Notes: generated from the letters alone by a model not told the origin. Positions 48,305 through 59,808 are shown, counted from the first letter of the stretch. The stretch is DNA of 64,000 nucleotides from Tipula vernalis (GCA_958295665.1 OY282558.1:351211034-351275033), one strand, 5' to 3'. Numbers and translations are program-made.

Positions 48305-49230
48305 TCAATAGCAGGCCACCAGACTGTTACCCCATACAAAATAATGGGTCTGAACCCATCCCAAAATATTAGATTTCCAATTTAATTTTCTATCCAAAAC
48401 GAGACCCAAGTACTTCGCTTCATCTATAAAAGTCAAACTGAACCCATTTAAAGTGGGAGGATCGATATAAGAAAGATTGTATTTCTTAGTAAAGAGAACC
48501 AATTCAGTTTTGTGTGGATTTACATTTAACCCACAACCATTGGCCTATATGGAAAGAAGGCACAGGGCATTTTGTACGGGTTCATTAAGAGTACCAGAAT
48601 AATTCTCTCCCACCTTGAAACCACTATCCTCCTGTTTTAGCAACAGGTCATTAATGACCAAATTCCAAAGTAAGGGGACAGTATGCCACTTGCGGTGTAC
48701 CTCTACTAACAAATCTTCTGATGGAGGACTCCCCCAAACTGACATTTATGATCTTGCCTCTTAGCACTTCCTCTACACATTCGCTGAGTGATTCATCCAC
48801 TCCCAGATTAGAAAGTGCCTCTGGAAGCACGTTATTAATGGCCCCCTCAATATCCAAAAAGGTTCCGTAGTTTCTAAGCTCGAAAGGTTTAACAATGAAA
48901 TATATTTTAGAATGAAGAGCAGTCTCCACAGATCTCTTATTGCAATAAGCATGTTGAGACTTCGATAGTTTTTCCAGCCCAATCGCGCCTCTAATATGAG
49001 TTTCTATTTGTCTCCCCTGTGTTTTAAAAGAGAAAGGAAGATTAATAGATCTAAGGTCTTTGGGGCTGCAGTGTGAGCATGTTTCCATCATATGTAAGAA
49101 TACAACCTTCACTTCCGCCCATTTCATAGGAATATGACATAGTTCTAGGCTACCTTTAAAGATTACTTCTAACCAGGAGATCCAGCTCTTGTTTTCCTTG
49201 CTTTTTAAAGAGCCTCTTGCATTTTTAGCG
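48305..49230 (-). pseudogene. Reverse transcriptase remnant lacking the YADD loop
   Basis: Starting from the minus-strand 5' side: IPMKWAEVKVVFL and SPKDLRSINLPFSFKT (fingers), then QHAYCNKRSVETALHS, then YGTFLDIEGAINNVLPEALS (motif A with the catalytic Asp), and FVSRGTPQ (motif B). After a shift comes PLLWNLVINDLLLKQEDSGF, KVGENYSGTLNEPVQNAL, NVNPHKTELVLFT and EAKYLGLVLDRKLNWKSNI. Between GFKV and the GTLNEPVQ stretch the YADD catalytic loop (about a dozen residues in relatives) is absent. Inactive. Confidence 0.86.
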
Positions 49231-49671
49231 GATTTGTTGAAAGCCCTTGGACCACTAAAGTGGCTTTACCCCAGAACCGCTGAGAGGACTTGAGCCAAGT
49301 ATCGCTTCACTAAACGCGCTGGACGGCTCGTCCACTAAATCATCAAGTTATTGAGTAGTTTTTGGAGGTTTTGGTACCGGAACTGGAAGTGAATTACCCG
49401 GAATAGTTCTAAAATTATCCAAGTTGGTTTCCTCCTGTTCCTGTAGATTGGACTTTTAGGAGATGTCATGTCCATTTCGAATTGAAGTTAACAATGATGA
49501 GAAAAGGAATAGCCTTCCGACACTTATTTAATAGACTATTCCTCAAAAAGTTTGAGGCAAGTGTAATATCTAATACCTTCTATCTATTCTTAGCTATAAA
49601 AGCCGACTTATTGCCTATGTTACATATGTATGTATATGAACGTTAGTACTTATAATGTAACCAATATCACC

Positions 49672-49935
49672 TCATCTCGTCACCTCATCATGTGCTAGGT
49701 AAGCTGATATTAGCCAAAGGTTGCATTTATCTACCTCATTACTAACCGCTGCTACATCGGCATTGCTGAAATTTGATAGCAGAAAACCACTTAAGTAGAT
49801 TATTTTTAACGAGAAGGTGAAATAGGGAGTCCTTAGCCCAAGTATCCGGTCTTCGATACCCCTTGTTCTTGGATCAAGACAACGTCTGTCCCTTCTCTCC
49901 AAATTTTTAGCAGGAGAGCAGCTGATGCTGGCCAT
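49672..49935 (-). pseudogene. Endonuclease fragment of the I/R1-like element
   Basis: The 87-codon frame contains FSNADVAAVS and LWLISAYLAHDEV, matching the AP-endonuclease-like domain of I/R1 elements (NADVVAV... LWLVSAYMPHD). The preceding residues (PYFTFSLKIIYLSGFLLS) fit the strand before it. The catalytic His/Asp end of the domain is lost to frameshifts. Confidence 0.65.
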
Positions 49936-50097
49936 CCTGCCTTCCGGCGAGATGTTATTTATCTTATCTAAGGCCCTCTAGGTCTACCTCCTTATATTGC
50001 AGTACTTTGGTTCCGCATAGAGCACTTGCGGAAGTTGCAAGTTACGGAGCTGACAACAGGTGCCAATTTGAATCGCCCAACCAACTTTACACCTGAA

Positions 50098-50567
50098 CCC
50101 CCTATTCTGAAGTACAATCACCGACTATAAAACAGTCTTAGGTGAGACCTTTTCTGTTAGTTAAGATTTTTGTCTTAGTTAAGACCCATTTCGTATTCTA
50201 AACCTTATTGGTCTTACGAAATAGTCTTATGTAACACCGATAATTTTGACGGTTTTAATATTCAAATTTTGCCTTTTCTCTTGCAGCAAAATGATGTCGC
50301 TTTGACAACAAAGTGCCACCATAAATTTGGTATATCGGCTTAAATGCATTTAAATATGTTTGTCTATATATTTTCCAACAGTGAAAATCTCTCAAAATAT
50401 AAATCAAAGCTGAAAAACTAATGAAAAATGGAAAATATTGGTACTTCATAGGTCTACACACATTTTGGAGAATTTGCAGGTAAAAAATTAAAACCGAAAC
50501 AAAAGTCTTCCGTAAAAATGTTTTAGCTAAGACAGTCTTAGGAGGATTAACGTCAGAATTGGGGGGG
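50098..50567. mobile_element. Short inverted-terminal element, Harbinger-like ends
   Basis: The left end CCCCCTATTCTGAAGTACAA (50098) and right end GACGTTAATCC-type inverse (+ strand GGATTAACGTCAGAATTGGGGGGG, ending 50567) form an imperfect inverted pair. Just inside both is ACAGTCTTAGG/CCTAAGACTGT. The right flank is TAA and the left GAA, compatible with a decayed 3-bp TWA duplication typical of Harbinger (inference). No coding sequence. Confidence 0.5.
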
Positions 50568-50570
50568 TAA

Positions 50571-51085
50571 GACTCATTTTTAATTGAAAACATCACAAGT
50601 TCTTAATTATGATATCTGAGTGATTTTCATAAATGTTTGAATTTCAACATATATGTTCATCGTTTTTATTTTCTTGCATTAACTAATTTATTTAAACTAA
50701 TTCTGGTAAAATTGAAAAAAGCACAAATCGTGTGGTTCACGACAGCATACATTTGGTAAAATCGACCAAAAAATTGCCACACGAAAAAATTTAAAGTTCA
50801 AAAGTTGAAGAAAAAGCAAAACAAATTCATAAAATATTAAGAACGTATGAAAATTTTTGGAATTAATAAGTTTTGTTCGCATTTTTCTCTAAACAACTAC
50901 AGACATCTGAGGTACACTAGAAAAACTAAATAAAACTTTAGCAAATACTATGTTACTTCGTCAGAGCCAACTATGATTTACATTTTCAAAATGAAACATC
51001 ATTTATACTATGAATTTCTAAGGGAACCGTGAAAAGTTATACCAGTAAAAAACGTCTAGAAAATTATGACGTATGATTACGACTT
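50571..51085 (+). repeat. Partial copy of the fold-back unit
   Basis: Matches the middle and 3' part of the unit at 59809-60717: ATTTCAACATATATG, AAAGCAAAACAAATTCA(T/C)A, AAAATATTAAGAACGT, ACACTAGAAAAACTAAA, CGTCAGAGCCAACTA, GTTATACCAGTAAAAAACGT. The 5' end is missing where the 50098-50567 element lies, and the 3' end stops at GATTACGACTTGATAC. Internal deletions relative to the full unit. Confidence 0.8.
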
Positions 51086-51197
51086 GATACTTCGAAAAAG
51101 AAAGCGATGGCAACACTAAATTATTTCCTATCAATAATAGGAAAGCCTACCCTGAAATATTTATTTTGAAATTTTTAACTTGCAAAGAACTAGTTGT

Positions 51198-52140
51198 GCT
51201 GTGTGCCTCAGAAGGCGTTTCAAACTAAACTTTTGTAAAACCCAGTAATTCATGCAATATTTCAATAGATGTCACTAGGTTAAAAGTATTCAATTGAGCT
51301 TTTGCTTATATTCAACTAAACTTTTCAAATGGCATTCAAATTTTATAAACAACTCAAAATATTGTAAAGTTATAAATTATAGTATTATAACAAATATAAT
51401 ATTATAACAAATTTAACCTTGCGCATTGTAAAGCACGAAGCATTATGGAAAATGCATTTGGACTAAAGAAAGCACGATGGTGGGCGATTTTTAAAATCAC
51501 TGGAATTGAAAATTAAAAATTGCAATAACCGCCTGTTGTGTAATGTACAATATTTGCATTAATAAGAGTTTTGAGTTGAAACCGTTTGAAGTAGTCTTAA
51601 ATGAATACTTCGATAATTTTAATAATGATGCAGATGATGAAACAGCTTTAGGATTATTAACATACATTAAGCAATCTTCCCATAGAAATAAATGTAATGT
51701 AATAAAACAATAGGAATTCAGTCTTTTATTTAAAAGTAATTCTTAAAATAGTTCAGTTTTTCAAAATTCAATATATTTCACCATATTCCCAGTTTTATTA
51801 TTATGTATTTACATATATGAAATTCAAATACATACATGTCATCACTCATCTTCGCTTGAACTAGAAAGTTCCATCAAACTGGACATATACTTTATGTACT
51901 GGACAAATACTTTATATATTTTTAAAACTTCATATTTTTTCTGTTGTTTATTTTGTACATTTTGGTAATTTAATTTTTAATTTGGACATACTACGTATTT
52001 TAAACTTTACATCACACATATTGAAAAGTCGTTGAAAAGTAACCTCGTAAATTGACTTTTCACGTAGCATCTATGAGGAAGTAGCGGAAGCTTCAAAATT
52101 TGAAAAGTTTAGTTTGAAAAGTCTTCTGAGGCACACAGCA
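51198..52140 (+). mobile_element. Harbinger-like transposon remnant, 943 bp
   Basis: Inverted ends: left TGCTGTGTGCCTCAGAAG (51198) with CAAACTAAACTTTT just inside. The right is the inverse, AAAAGTTTAGTTTGAAAAGT then CTTCTGAGGCACACAGCA (52140). Flanking trinucleotides are TTG and TTA, possibly a decayed TTA duplication. The interior contains a C-terminal Harbinger-type trace (ARSIMENAFGLKKARWW, then LLCNVQYLH) and a downstream open stretch FELKPFEVVLNEYFDNF... to a stop near 51713. The trace matches the (R)xxxENAFGxLxxRW ... CxxLHN pattern of that superfamily. Upstream catalytic domain missing. Confidence 0.72.
51430..51713 (+). pseudogene. C-terminal remnant of a Harbinger-type (DDE_4-like) nuclease
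   Basis: The frame from about 51420 reads CKARSIMENAFGLKKARWWA then IFKITGIEN, broken by stops. A shifted frame gives NNRLLCNVQYLH, and a further frame gives FELKPFEVVLNEYFDNFNND, ADDETALGLLTYIKQSS and a stop after NVIKQ. The E in ENAFG would be the last acidic catalytic residue of the family. Only about 90 codons are recognisable, in three frames. Confidence 0.62.
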
Positions 52141-53090
52141 TTAATTATATTTCATTCGTAATACTAAGCATTGCCTAATATTTATAACGAAAAACTGAAA
52201 TACTAATCGCTCGAGTTACTTAATCTCTTGTTACGACATTTCGCTGCAGCGCAATTTCAAAAATAAACCATAGTCTCTGTTTTATGGTGAAATTTCTTTT
52301 CGTAAACAGAGATTTTCATTTGTTTTTGTCATTACGCTTTGGTGAAATTTCGTAAATGATAGGATTGGTATATTTCAGCAAAAAATATTCTGAATTTTCA
52401 CAAAAAACTGACAATATGAGGGTTTGCGAAAAAAAAAAACTTTCCAAATTTTAAGAATGATTTATCTACCAAATAATGGCGAATTACGTAGCAAATTTTG
52501 AAATGAGAAAGGTTTGTTTTAAATGTTTTCTTTAGTTTCCATTTCCGAACCAAATGTCATTCCCCTGTGTATATACTAATAGGAATGAGAACAATGGATA
52601 AATAGAGTACAGAGCCGTAATCTTATGTCATAATTTTTTAGAAACTTTTTAAGTGGTATAACTTTTCCCGGTTTCCAGGCACGAATATTATAAAATAATT
52701 GTACAATCTACATATTTAAGTAAACAGAGAGTTGCCTAAGATTAAAATACCCCAAAATCGACGTTGAGATGACTTCAAAATTCGTATACAAAAGACACTA
52801 AATAGCAAAAAATTGTACTTGACAATGTTATTTTTAGTATTTCGTAATTTCTTTGACGTATTTTCTGATTGGTTTAAATTATTTCCCCAACAACGACAAC
52901 ACCAATTAAAAATAAACAAGAAATGTCAAAAATGAACACGCTCACAGGCTAATTATTTTCGTAAATGCTTCTTTTTGTGATACTTGAATTTTTTTGAGTA
53001 ATTTTGTAAGCTTACTAAAGAAATAATCCATCATTCTAAGACGTAGCTAGATTTATTAGAAAATTCGTAGAGTATAATTGTACAAAAGTA
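52141..53090. other. A+T-rich DNA with one fold-back fragment
   Basis: 52611-52710 is a diverged minus-orientation fragment of the fold-back unit end (GAGTACAGAGCCGTAATC, ATAATTTTTTAGAAACTTTT, AGTGGTATAACTTTTC). The rest has no coding motif. Confidence 0.5.
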
Positions 53091-53115
53091 CTTTTAAAGA
53101 GGTGAATTTATTCAG

Positions 53116-53140
53116 ACATCAACATTTAAATATTATCAGA
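53116..53140 (+). other. Candidate 25-nt exon
   Basis: The donor is consensus (CAGA/GTAAGT at 53141). The acceptor (GAATTTATTCAG, ending at 53115) has a poor pyrimidine tract. Open frames are TSTFKYYQ and HQHLNIIR. Each continues one of the two phase-compatible chains from 45802-45831. The weak acceptor keeps confidence low. An A/T island follows (53140-53620). Confidence 0.2.
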
Positions 53141-54155
53141 GTAAGTAAGTACTCGTACATACATAAAATCGATATCAAATTTTTATTTTTTTTTTATTTA
53201 GGTTTATCTTCGGTTCTTCAGCTTTTAATTAATTTTTACCCTTTCTATAACAGTATTTACAACTTTTTGTTTATTTTATCTATTAAAAAGTTAAATTAAT
53301 TATAAATAACATAAAATAAACTTTAACAAAAATTATTAATTATTATTTTTTATAATATTTTTGCCGTTTCATCTTTCTTTTCTATTTTTCTAATAAAACT
53401 TTTTTTTTTTGTTTATACCATATACATATCTATGTAAATATATTAAATACGACCATAATTATAAATTTTAATCACTTTTGATTGATATTCGATATATTAT
53501 TAACACGAAAAACAAAACCAAACAACTAACACATTTAATTGGACTATTTTTGTTATATTTACTTTGCATAATTTTAAGTTTTTCCTATTTTTGTTTCATT
53601 ATAATTGGCTATGGACCAGGCTAAGATTGTTTGAATAATCTACAGTGATTCGTGTTAAACTATTTATTAGGAACAGGGCTAAAAGTTACTGAAAAATGTA
53701 CTATCTATAGATTAAAGCTCCAAGGAGAGTGTGCTTTTGTAGTCCGATGTTTAGTTAAGTAAATGCTTTTTTTAATTTCCATCCGCTATTTACAATAAAA
53801 AAAAATTGGGGTCGAATTGGAAAGCTTTCGTTTGGAGTATCTTTTTTTTATTAATTTCAATTTTATAAAAATACCTTCAGTGACGGAAAAATCTACTAAA
53901 AAATAAATTCTGAAGACTTTACTATGTGGTGTGATAGCACGTTAAAAGCGAACTGCGAAAGAGTTGGGAATGCCTTGAGGCTCAGGAAAAGATTTCAAAG
54001 ATAAACCCAAACAAACAAACAAACTTTTTAGACAAAAGTTCAATTTGATTATTTCTTCTGATAATTTTTTGTAAAACGCACAACCATGTAATAATAATAT
54101 TTTACCAATAATGGAGTTGTGCGATCGCGAATTATAAAGCATTCGCGTGAATTTC
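53141..54155. other. A/T island and unique A+T-rich DNA
   Basis: No gene recognised. Homopolymer-rich to about 53620. The frame at 53942-54157 on the minus strand has no motif and lies at the 3' flank of the jockey-like element. Confidence 0.35.
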
Positions 54156-54289
54156 ATTTTTTTTTATTTGTATCTAAAATACATTTTATTTATTTATTTG
54201 ATGTAATTACAATCTAGTCTTCTGAACTAATGAGCAATTTGTTTCTGACTTAATTTTCTAACTTAAATTAATCTATGGCTTCTTCCCAT

Positions 54290-55458
54290 TGGCTTCCATA
54301 GTGTCTGGTAAATTGAAGTAAACCACATCTTTGTGGTGCCACAATAACACCAGCTCAAAAGATTTATGATTCTTTTATGTCTGCGTACTAAATTCGTGTT
54401 GCTTAGGAGCTGAGTTGCCTCAATGTTCACATGTTATTTTAGCCTTGCTTCATGTCTCTACGCTTTTTCCTGGATTTCATTTAAGATGAGGTTCACTTTA
54501 AGGTCCGTACGGTGGTCATTGTTCCTGACATACTAATGTGCAACAACGATGTTCTTTAATACAATATTCTAAAATCTTTGGATGATATTTACGATGTTCT
54601 GTTTGGTACAACCCCAAAGCTGAATACCATAAGTCCAAATCGGTTTCAATATTTGCTTATAAAGTAGTAGCTTGTTATATGGTATGTTGATAAAGAAGAT
54701 CTCCTTCCCATCAGCCATACTTAGCCCCATCAGAGATACTTAGCTGTTTTGGCATGTGGTATTATTTCGTTGAATTGTCTGTTTGTAAAGTTGACGTAAA
54801 CTGATTTAGTTTCATTTAGTTTTATTCTCCATCTTTTTGTAAATTTATATACTTGAGTTATAGCTGATTGTAACTTCTGTGTTGATTCTTCGTTGCTTTT
54901 TCCAACAGCTAAGATCGTCGTGTCATCTGCAAGAGTTACCACTGTGTGGTTTACTAATGTAGGAATATCATAAGTGTATAGTAGGTACAAAACCGGCCCT
55001 AATACACTACCCTGTGGAACTCCTGCGTTGATTTCTTTCAATTCAGAAAATGTATCATCTAACTTAATCCTGAAGAACCTATCTTTCAAGTAAGATTCCA
55101 ATATTTTAGCAAATTGCATTGGTAGAAGATTTCTTAACTTGTGGGTAATTCCAAATCAAACGCTTGTGCAACGTCTAGAAATACTGTTGAACAGACTTTT
55201 TTCTTCTCTATGTAATGCTTTCTCAATTATACTGGTTATTCTGTGTACTTGATCAACTATTGTGTGTTGATTCCAAAAACCGAACTGATGATTTGGGATC
55301 AAGTTTTTACTCTCGATTATCGGATTTAACCTTTTTACCAGAAGCTTCTCAAAGAGTTTGGACATGACTGGCAATACCGAAATTGGCATATAAGGCGATG
55401 TTATGTGTGGTGGTTTCCCAGACTTTGAGATCATAATTACTTCTGCAATTTTCCCCAA
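54290..55458 (-). pseudogene. Reverse transcriptase of the jockey-like element
   Basis: Fingers: VIMISKSGKPPHITSPYMPI, SVLPVMSKLFEKLLVKRLNP, then NHQFGFWNQH and RITSIIEKAL. After a break: palm motif B AGVPQGSVLGPVLYLLYTYD and motif C VVTLADDTTILAVGKS. Here the usual Tyr of YADD is Leu, but both Asp are kept. Then WRIKLNETKSVYVNFT (thumb). A degraded tail reads WTYGIQLWGCTKQNIVNIIQ and RFQNIVLKNIV. Motif A with the first catalytic Asp falls in the broken stretch near 55156 (FNSISRRCTSV). Non-functional because of frame breaks. Confidence 0.9.
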
Positions 55459-55600
55459 GTTTGGTACATATTTGTTTCTAAATGCTGCATTTATAAAATT
55501 GGTGAGCTTTCCTTGGCGGTTCTTTTAAGATTTCTGCTATAATAACATCTTACCCAGAAGCTTTTTTCGTATTCATATTAGCTTTTATCTCATGCATGAC

Positions 55601-55846
55601 TTAGCTTGGTGTTGTCGGTAGGATTTCTTTACTTTCTTGTACAGCTTGTTCAGTTATTACCTCGGCTTCGAACGTTTGGTCTTCATGTGGCTGGAATATT
55701 TTTTCGAGGTGTTCAGCAAATTCTTGAGCTTTGTCTTCATGATTCCTAGCCCATTTCTCACCTGCTATTTTAGTTGGGGCAACCTGTATTATTGGTCTTT
55801 TAATTCTTTTGGTTGCTTTCCAAAGAGAATATTCAGTTGCTAACAA
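55601..55846 (-). pseudogene. Endonuclease-RT linker fragment of the jockey-like element
   Basis: The 81-codon frame includes YSLWKATKRIKRP, PTKIAGEKWARNHEDKAQEF and AEHLEKIFQPHE, the usual region just before RT in jockey-type ORF2 (short-helix segment with W.....KA..FA.HL...F.P). In order with the neighbouring fragments. Confidence 0.78.
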
Positions 55847-56109
55847 ATGTTATCATTAGTTAATTTTCTTAAATGGTTGCTGATTGATTCATCTTTGAGT
55901 GAGATTGTCCAAATGAGTTTTGTTTTGGGGGGCCCTTGTTTCTTGCCATGCTCTTATCGCTTTTCTTTTTTCTGCTAAGAGTTCCCTAATTTCCATAGAG
56001 TAGTTGTTTCTCTTGAATTTCTTTTTAATTTCAGGGGTATTTTCTGTGCTAATTGCTGTATATCGTTTACAAATTTGTTATCTTCTTTGTCTAATTGATC
56101 TCGGTCTTT

Positions 56110-56560
56110 AAGGGAACCATTAAGTTAAGTTTTTCTTCTAGCGATAGTCTAAAGCATTCCCAATTAGTGTGATTATTTACTAGAAATGGGTTTGTTTCTT
56201 TCAGAATGATTTTTCACTTAACGTTAGAAGTATCGGTGAATGATCAGAGTTTAAGTCATGGCTTTCATCTACTTGTACATAATTTACAGATATGTTCTTT
56301 ATTATGAAGAAATCAATCAGTTGCTTGTATTTCTTCCGTTTCATATTTTAACTCTTCATAGTGATGAATACTATTTCTAATTAGAACCGCACTACTTCCT
56401 TTAGCAGTGTTTCCAAGGTGAATAGTGAATTATATATTTGATAATTTTTAAATTTAATGATTGATTGTCTAGTGAAGTGTGTTTCCTTGATGAGACATAC
56501 ATCGATTTTTTCTGTGTCCAGGACCACTTGCAGTTCTTGTTGATGTTGCATCAGTCCGTT
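56110..56560 (-). pseudogene. Endonuclease domain remnant of the jockey-like element
   Basis: Minus-strand readings across several frames give QQELQVVLDTEKIDVCLIKE followed by THFT (the ETH motif of the AP-like endonuclease), and further downstream HDLNSDHSPILLTLS (the SDHxP catalytic motif). The stretch between is shortened and contains stops. Confidence 0.78.
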
Positions 56561-56580
56561 AGAATGTTAGTTTCATGTGA

Positions 56581-56900
56581 ATATTCATTAAATTGTTTAG
56601 AAAATAGTTTACATAACTATTGAGATAAAAATAAGGCAAACTTTTTTGAAAAAGTGTTAATCAATTTTGTAAAATTGTTAATTAGGTTTATGTTAGTTTA
56701 AGTTCTAAAGGAAAAATTGTTAATATGAATTGAAAAATAAATTTAGTTAAATGTTAAATTGTTTGAAAATAATTTTAATTTAATTTGAAGAATGTTAATT
56801 TAATTTGAAAATAATTTAGATAATTTGGCTTGAAAAAGGTTTATCCAATAATAATAATTTCCATCGTTTGTCTAAACGTAACGGCATGACAAATACATAG
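56581..56900. other. A+T-rich DNA, no gene recognised
   Basis: GTTAATTTAATTTGAA-type repeats only (about 56770-56830). Confidence 0.35.
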
Positions 56901-56902
56901 AT

Positions 56903-57545
56903 TGGTGGTGATTGTGATGGTGATGGTATGATGGTGTAATGGTATTATGGTGTGATGCTATGATTGTGTGATGGTATGATGGAATGATGGTGTGATGGTA
57001 TGATGGTTTCATGCTGTGATGGTATGATGACATGACAGTAAGATGGCCTGTTGATATGATGGTATAATGATATGACGAAATGATGGTTTGATTGTGCGAT
57101 GGTATGACGGTACGATGGTATGAGATATGGTGGTTTCATATTATGATGTATGATGGTTTGACAATATGACGGAGTGATGGTAAGATTTTATGATGGTATG
57201 ATTTTATGTTTGTATGATAGTAAGTTGCTATGCTGATATGATGGTATGATGGTATCGCGATGTGATCGATTAATGTTATACATATATAATGGTATGTTCT
57301 GATGAAATAATGGTATAATGTTAAGATGGTAAGACGATATGGTGTTACGATAGAATTATGGTATGATGCTATGATGGTTTAATGTGATGGTTTGTTGATT
57401 TAGTAGTGTAATGGTTAGATGGTATGACGTTATGGTAGCATGATGGTATGCTGATACGATGGTGAAATGGAATGTTTTTTTTGATGGTATGATCGTATGA
57501 TTGTATTATGTTATGATAGGATGATGTGATGTAATGATGGTGAGT
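56903..57545 (+). repeat. Irregular ATGGTATG / GATGGT simple-repeat block, about 640 bp
   Basis: The words GATGGTATGATGGTGTGATG recur with constant substitutions (ATGGTATGA, ATGGTTTGA, ATGACATGAC) over the whole block. No fixed period beyond the 5-10-bp words. The open frames rich in His, Ser, Ile and Pro on the minus strand (56945-57139, 57369-57551) are simple-repeat artefacts. Confidence 0.93.
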
Positions 57546-59612
57546 CGGCATTAACGAAAGTAGGATCTCGCGGCAAGCCGCTTACTTGAGGAATGAAGAA
57601 TGTTGAAAAGTACTTCAACATGCTTGGTTACTTTGTCTTATCGTGGATCGAACTATTTGGAGGGGCATCATTGAGGCGACCAAATCCAGTCATGAGATAC
57701 GCAAGCGGAAGGAAGAATAATTAAAACACAATTTTTTATGGATAATTTGTCTGTTTCATGTTACTCCTATAGCGTTCAAGTGGATTTGAACGTATTTTTA
57801 GTGAAGAGTGAAAAGAAGAAAGTATCGTTCTGTGGTTTTTTCTATACAAAATAAATCTTAGAACTGCAGAACAACGTAGTTGCGGATGAACCATGAGTGA
57901 CAAAATAATGGAGAGAAATAGTGGTTTCTGAACAGTTCGGCGATCAATCCGTCATTTTTACGGCTTATTACTAGTTATTACTTAATCACGTCAAAATGAT
58001 TCAACCGGTTTTGTTGACAAACACTATTACAAAGGTTGTGTGGCTAGGAGTAACTTAGACTATAAATTGTATACCTTTAATTTATAAAAAATTGTAATTT
58101 GATTTTGTCTGTTACTTATCGTACAGATAAGTTTAATGTTTTGGCTTTTCAAAGTTTTGTGTTAAATTTTTATGGAAGAACGACGTTTCCCCGTAATTTA
58201 GTCGGCCGGACCATCAATACTGTATTCCAACAATGTTTGATATATTTGTTCACCGTTGTTAAACTTTGAAAACCCTAACCTATTGGGATTGAAACCCGGT
58301 GCCTCCCGGTACAAACGTTAAAACTTTCAAAATATATTACCGATGTACTGAAGGTAAATATTTCCATTATGGTCTTCCTTTCTATTGGCCAATCATCCAG
58401 ATGTGTGGTTCTGTATTCGAGCATAAAGGCATAAAGATAGAGAATTGAAAACGTACAAAAGAGAATAAAAAAAACATAAGAACACATCCTTTCAAATGTT
58501 TTGTTTTGCGTTTCAAGTTTCGTGGCTATTTGTGTTTAATATCAAAGTTTATTGCGAAGATTATTAGTGAAAAATATAAAATGCCAAAAAATTGTAAGTG
58601 TTAGCCTCAACTCAAAAAATTCAAGTATAAATTAAGCTTAAGCAATTTTGTTGTGTAAGCGTTAAGCCTAAAATTATTTAATTGCGCTCCGGTGAATATT
58701 TTGAGGCTACGAACGGATTTTAAAATTAATTGAATAGTATTAAAGTACATTTCTAATTTACTATGTGCACCCACTTTTATTAAGATCCCTGTTAGTTTTC
58801 TTTAAAATAAATTAAAAGCCAATACTTTAGACAAAACAATAAAAATTTTGTTATTCAATTTTATAAAAGTTCATAGGCGGAAACAATAAAATTTAACCAA
58901 CAGTAAAATCAATAGATAAACGAAATGTGCGCTTCTTTTAAGCTTCTAAGTACAGCACGACTAAGGAATCCAGCAAATTACGCTCAAAATATACATATTA
59001 TCCAACCCGGTTGGGTTCTGTTCTCTTTATTAAAGGCCAAAATGTTTTAGGTGCGTATAAATGTTGAAGCTTCCTATAGTCTGTCAAACTCCATCAAGTA
59101 GGCAAACAGAGAGAGGAACCCGAACATCATTTTTAGCTACCCTGCTCAAAGTAGGTAAACAAGTATAACCTCGAGGAGATATTTGGTGCCAGAGTGCAAG
59201 TCTCTCGAAAATACATATTGGGATTATATTTCAGCAGAAAGGTGGCAGTTTGACCTTTGGCTCAACCCATTCTTTATTGTTGATCCACGGATGCTCTTAG
59301 GCGATTTTACTAAATTCATTCAACAAATATCGAATGCTTCTTTTTAAGAATGCCGCTCTTAATTATCAATATTGGCCCATATTTTGATAACTTTAAAATG
59401 GTGAATAATCAAGTTTTCGAAACCGAAACCATCAGAGAGGCAAGGAAATGGATAACATTTATTAGAGAATTGTTGGAGAATAGCTCTGTCTCAAATCCTC
59501 TTCAATTGTGAGATACAACGTGGATCTATGAAAAACAAATTTTGCAAATTAACTTTACCAGAGAACATTTCCAACCCTCACTTTTTATAAAGAATCAACA
59601 CCAACATTGGCA
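57546..59612. other. No gene recognised
   Basis: 57546-57720 is less A+T-rich (TCTCGCGGCAAGCCGC, GGATCGAACTATTTGGAG) and may be part of an unrecognised repeat. The frame at 58275-58487 on the minus strand has no motif. Confidence 0.35.
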
Positions 59613-59690
59613 CAGTGGCGTAACTAAAAATGTCGGGCCCCCCGCAAAATTTTTTTGGGCTCCTAAAAATGCTTATTGTACCTATGAACT
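59613..59690 (+). mobile_element. Possible hAT-type terminus
   Basis: CAGTGGCGTAACTAAAAATG followed by TCGGGCCCCCCGCAAAAT looks like the 5' end typical of many hAT elements (CAGTGGCGTA..., then a C-rich stretch). No matching inverse CGCCACTG end was found. A direct-sense look-alike (GTGGGCCCCCCGCGGCTGTG) lies at about 62819. Only the end motif supports this. Confidence 0.35.
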
Positions 59691-59808
59691 AGTAAAGCTT
59701 TTAGTGAAAAACTTATTTCTTCCTCATGTCTAGTCTTGCATTAATTAAAAAAAAGTATCTGATTTCGAAAGTACATGACACGAAAGCGTCACAAATTTTG
59801 AATATAAT

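Larger units (their letters stand above)
47300..50097 (-). mobile_element. Non-LTR retrotransposon, I/R1-like, broken
   Basis: Minus-strand order: a possible ORF1 end at 50097-49940 (badly shifted); endonuclease C-terminal part at 49935-49672; RT at about 49230-48305; RNase H at 48090-47437; and a C-terminal tail to about 47330. The presence of RNase H after RT and the IEGA-type palm (FLDIEGAINNV) fit the I/R1/LOA group. Many stops and shifts and a deleted catalytic loop show it is dead. The 5' side ends at the inverted-terminal element at 50098, which may have inserted into or truncated it. Confidence 0.88.
54158..56580 (-). mobile_element. Jockey-like non-LTR retrotransposon, 5'-truncated, decayed
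   Basis: Minus strand: endonuclease remains at about 56560-56110, linker at 55846-55601, RT at 55458-54730, C-terminal region to about 54290, then a 3' end marked by an A-tail (T-run at 54158-54167 on the + strand after ATACATTTTA-type sequence). No RNase H lies between RT and the tail, which fits the jockey group. Several stops and frameshifts. The 5' end at about 56580 lacks ORF1. Confidence 0.9.
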
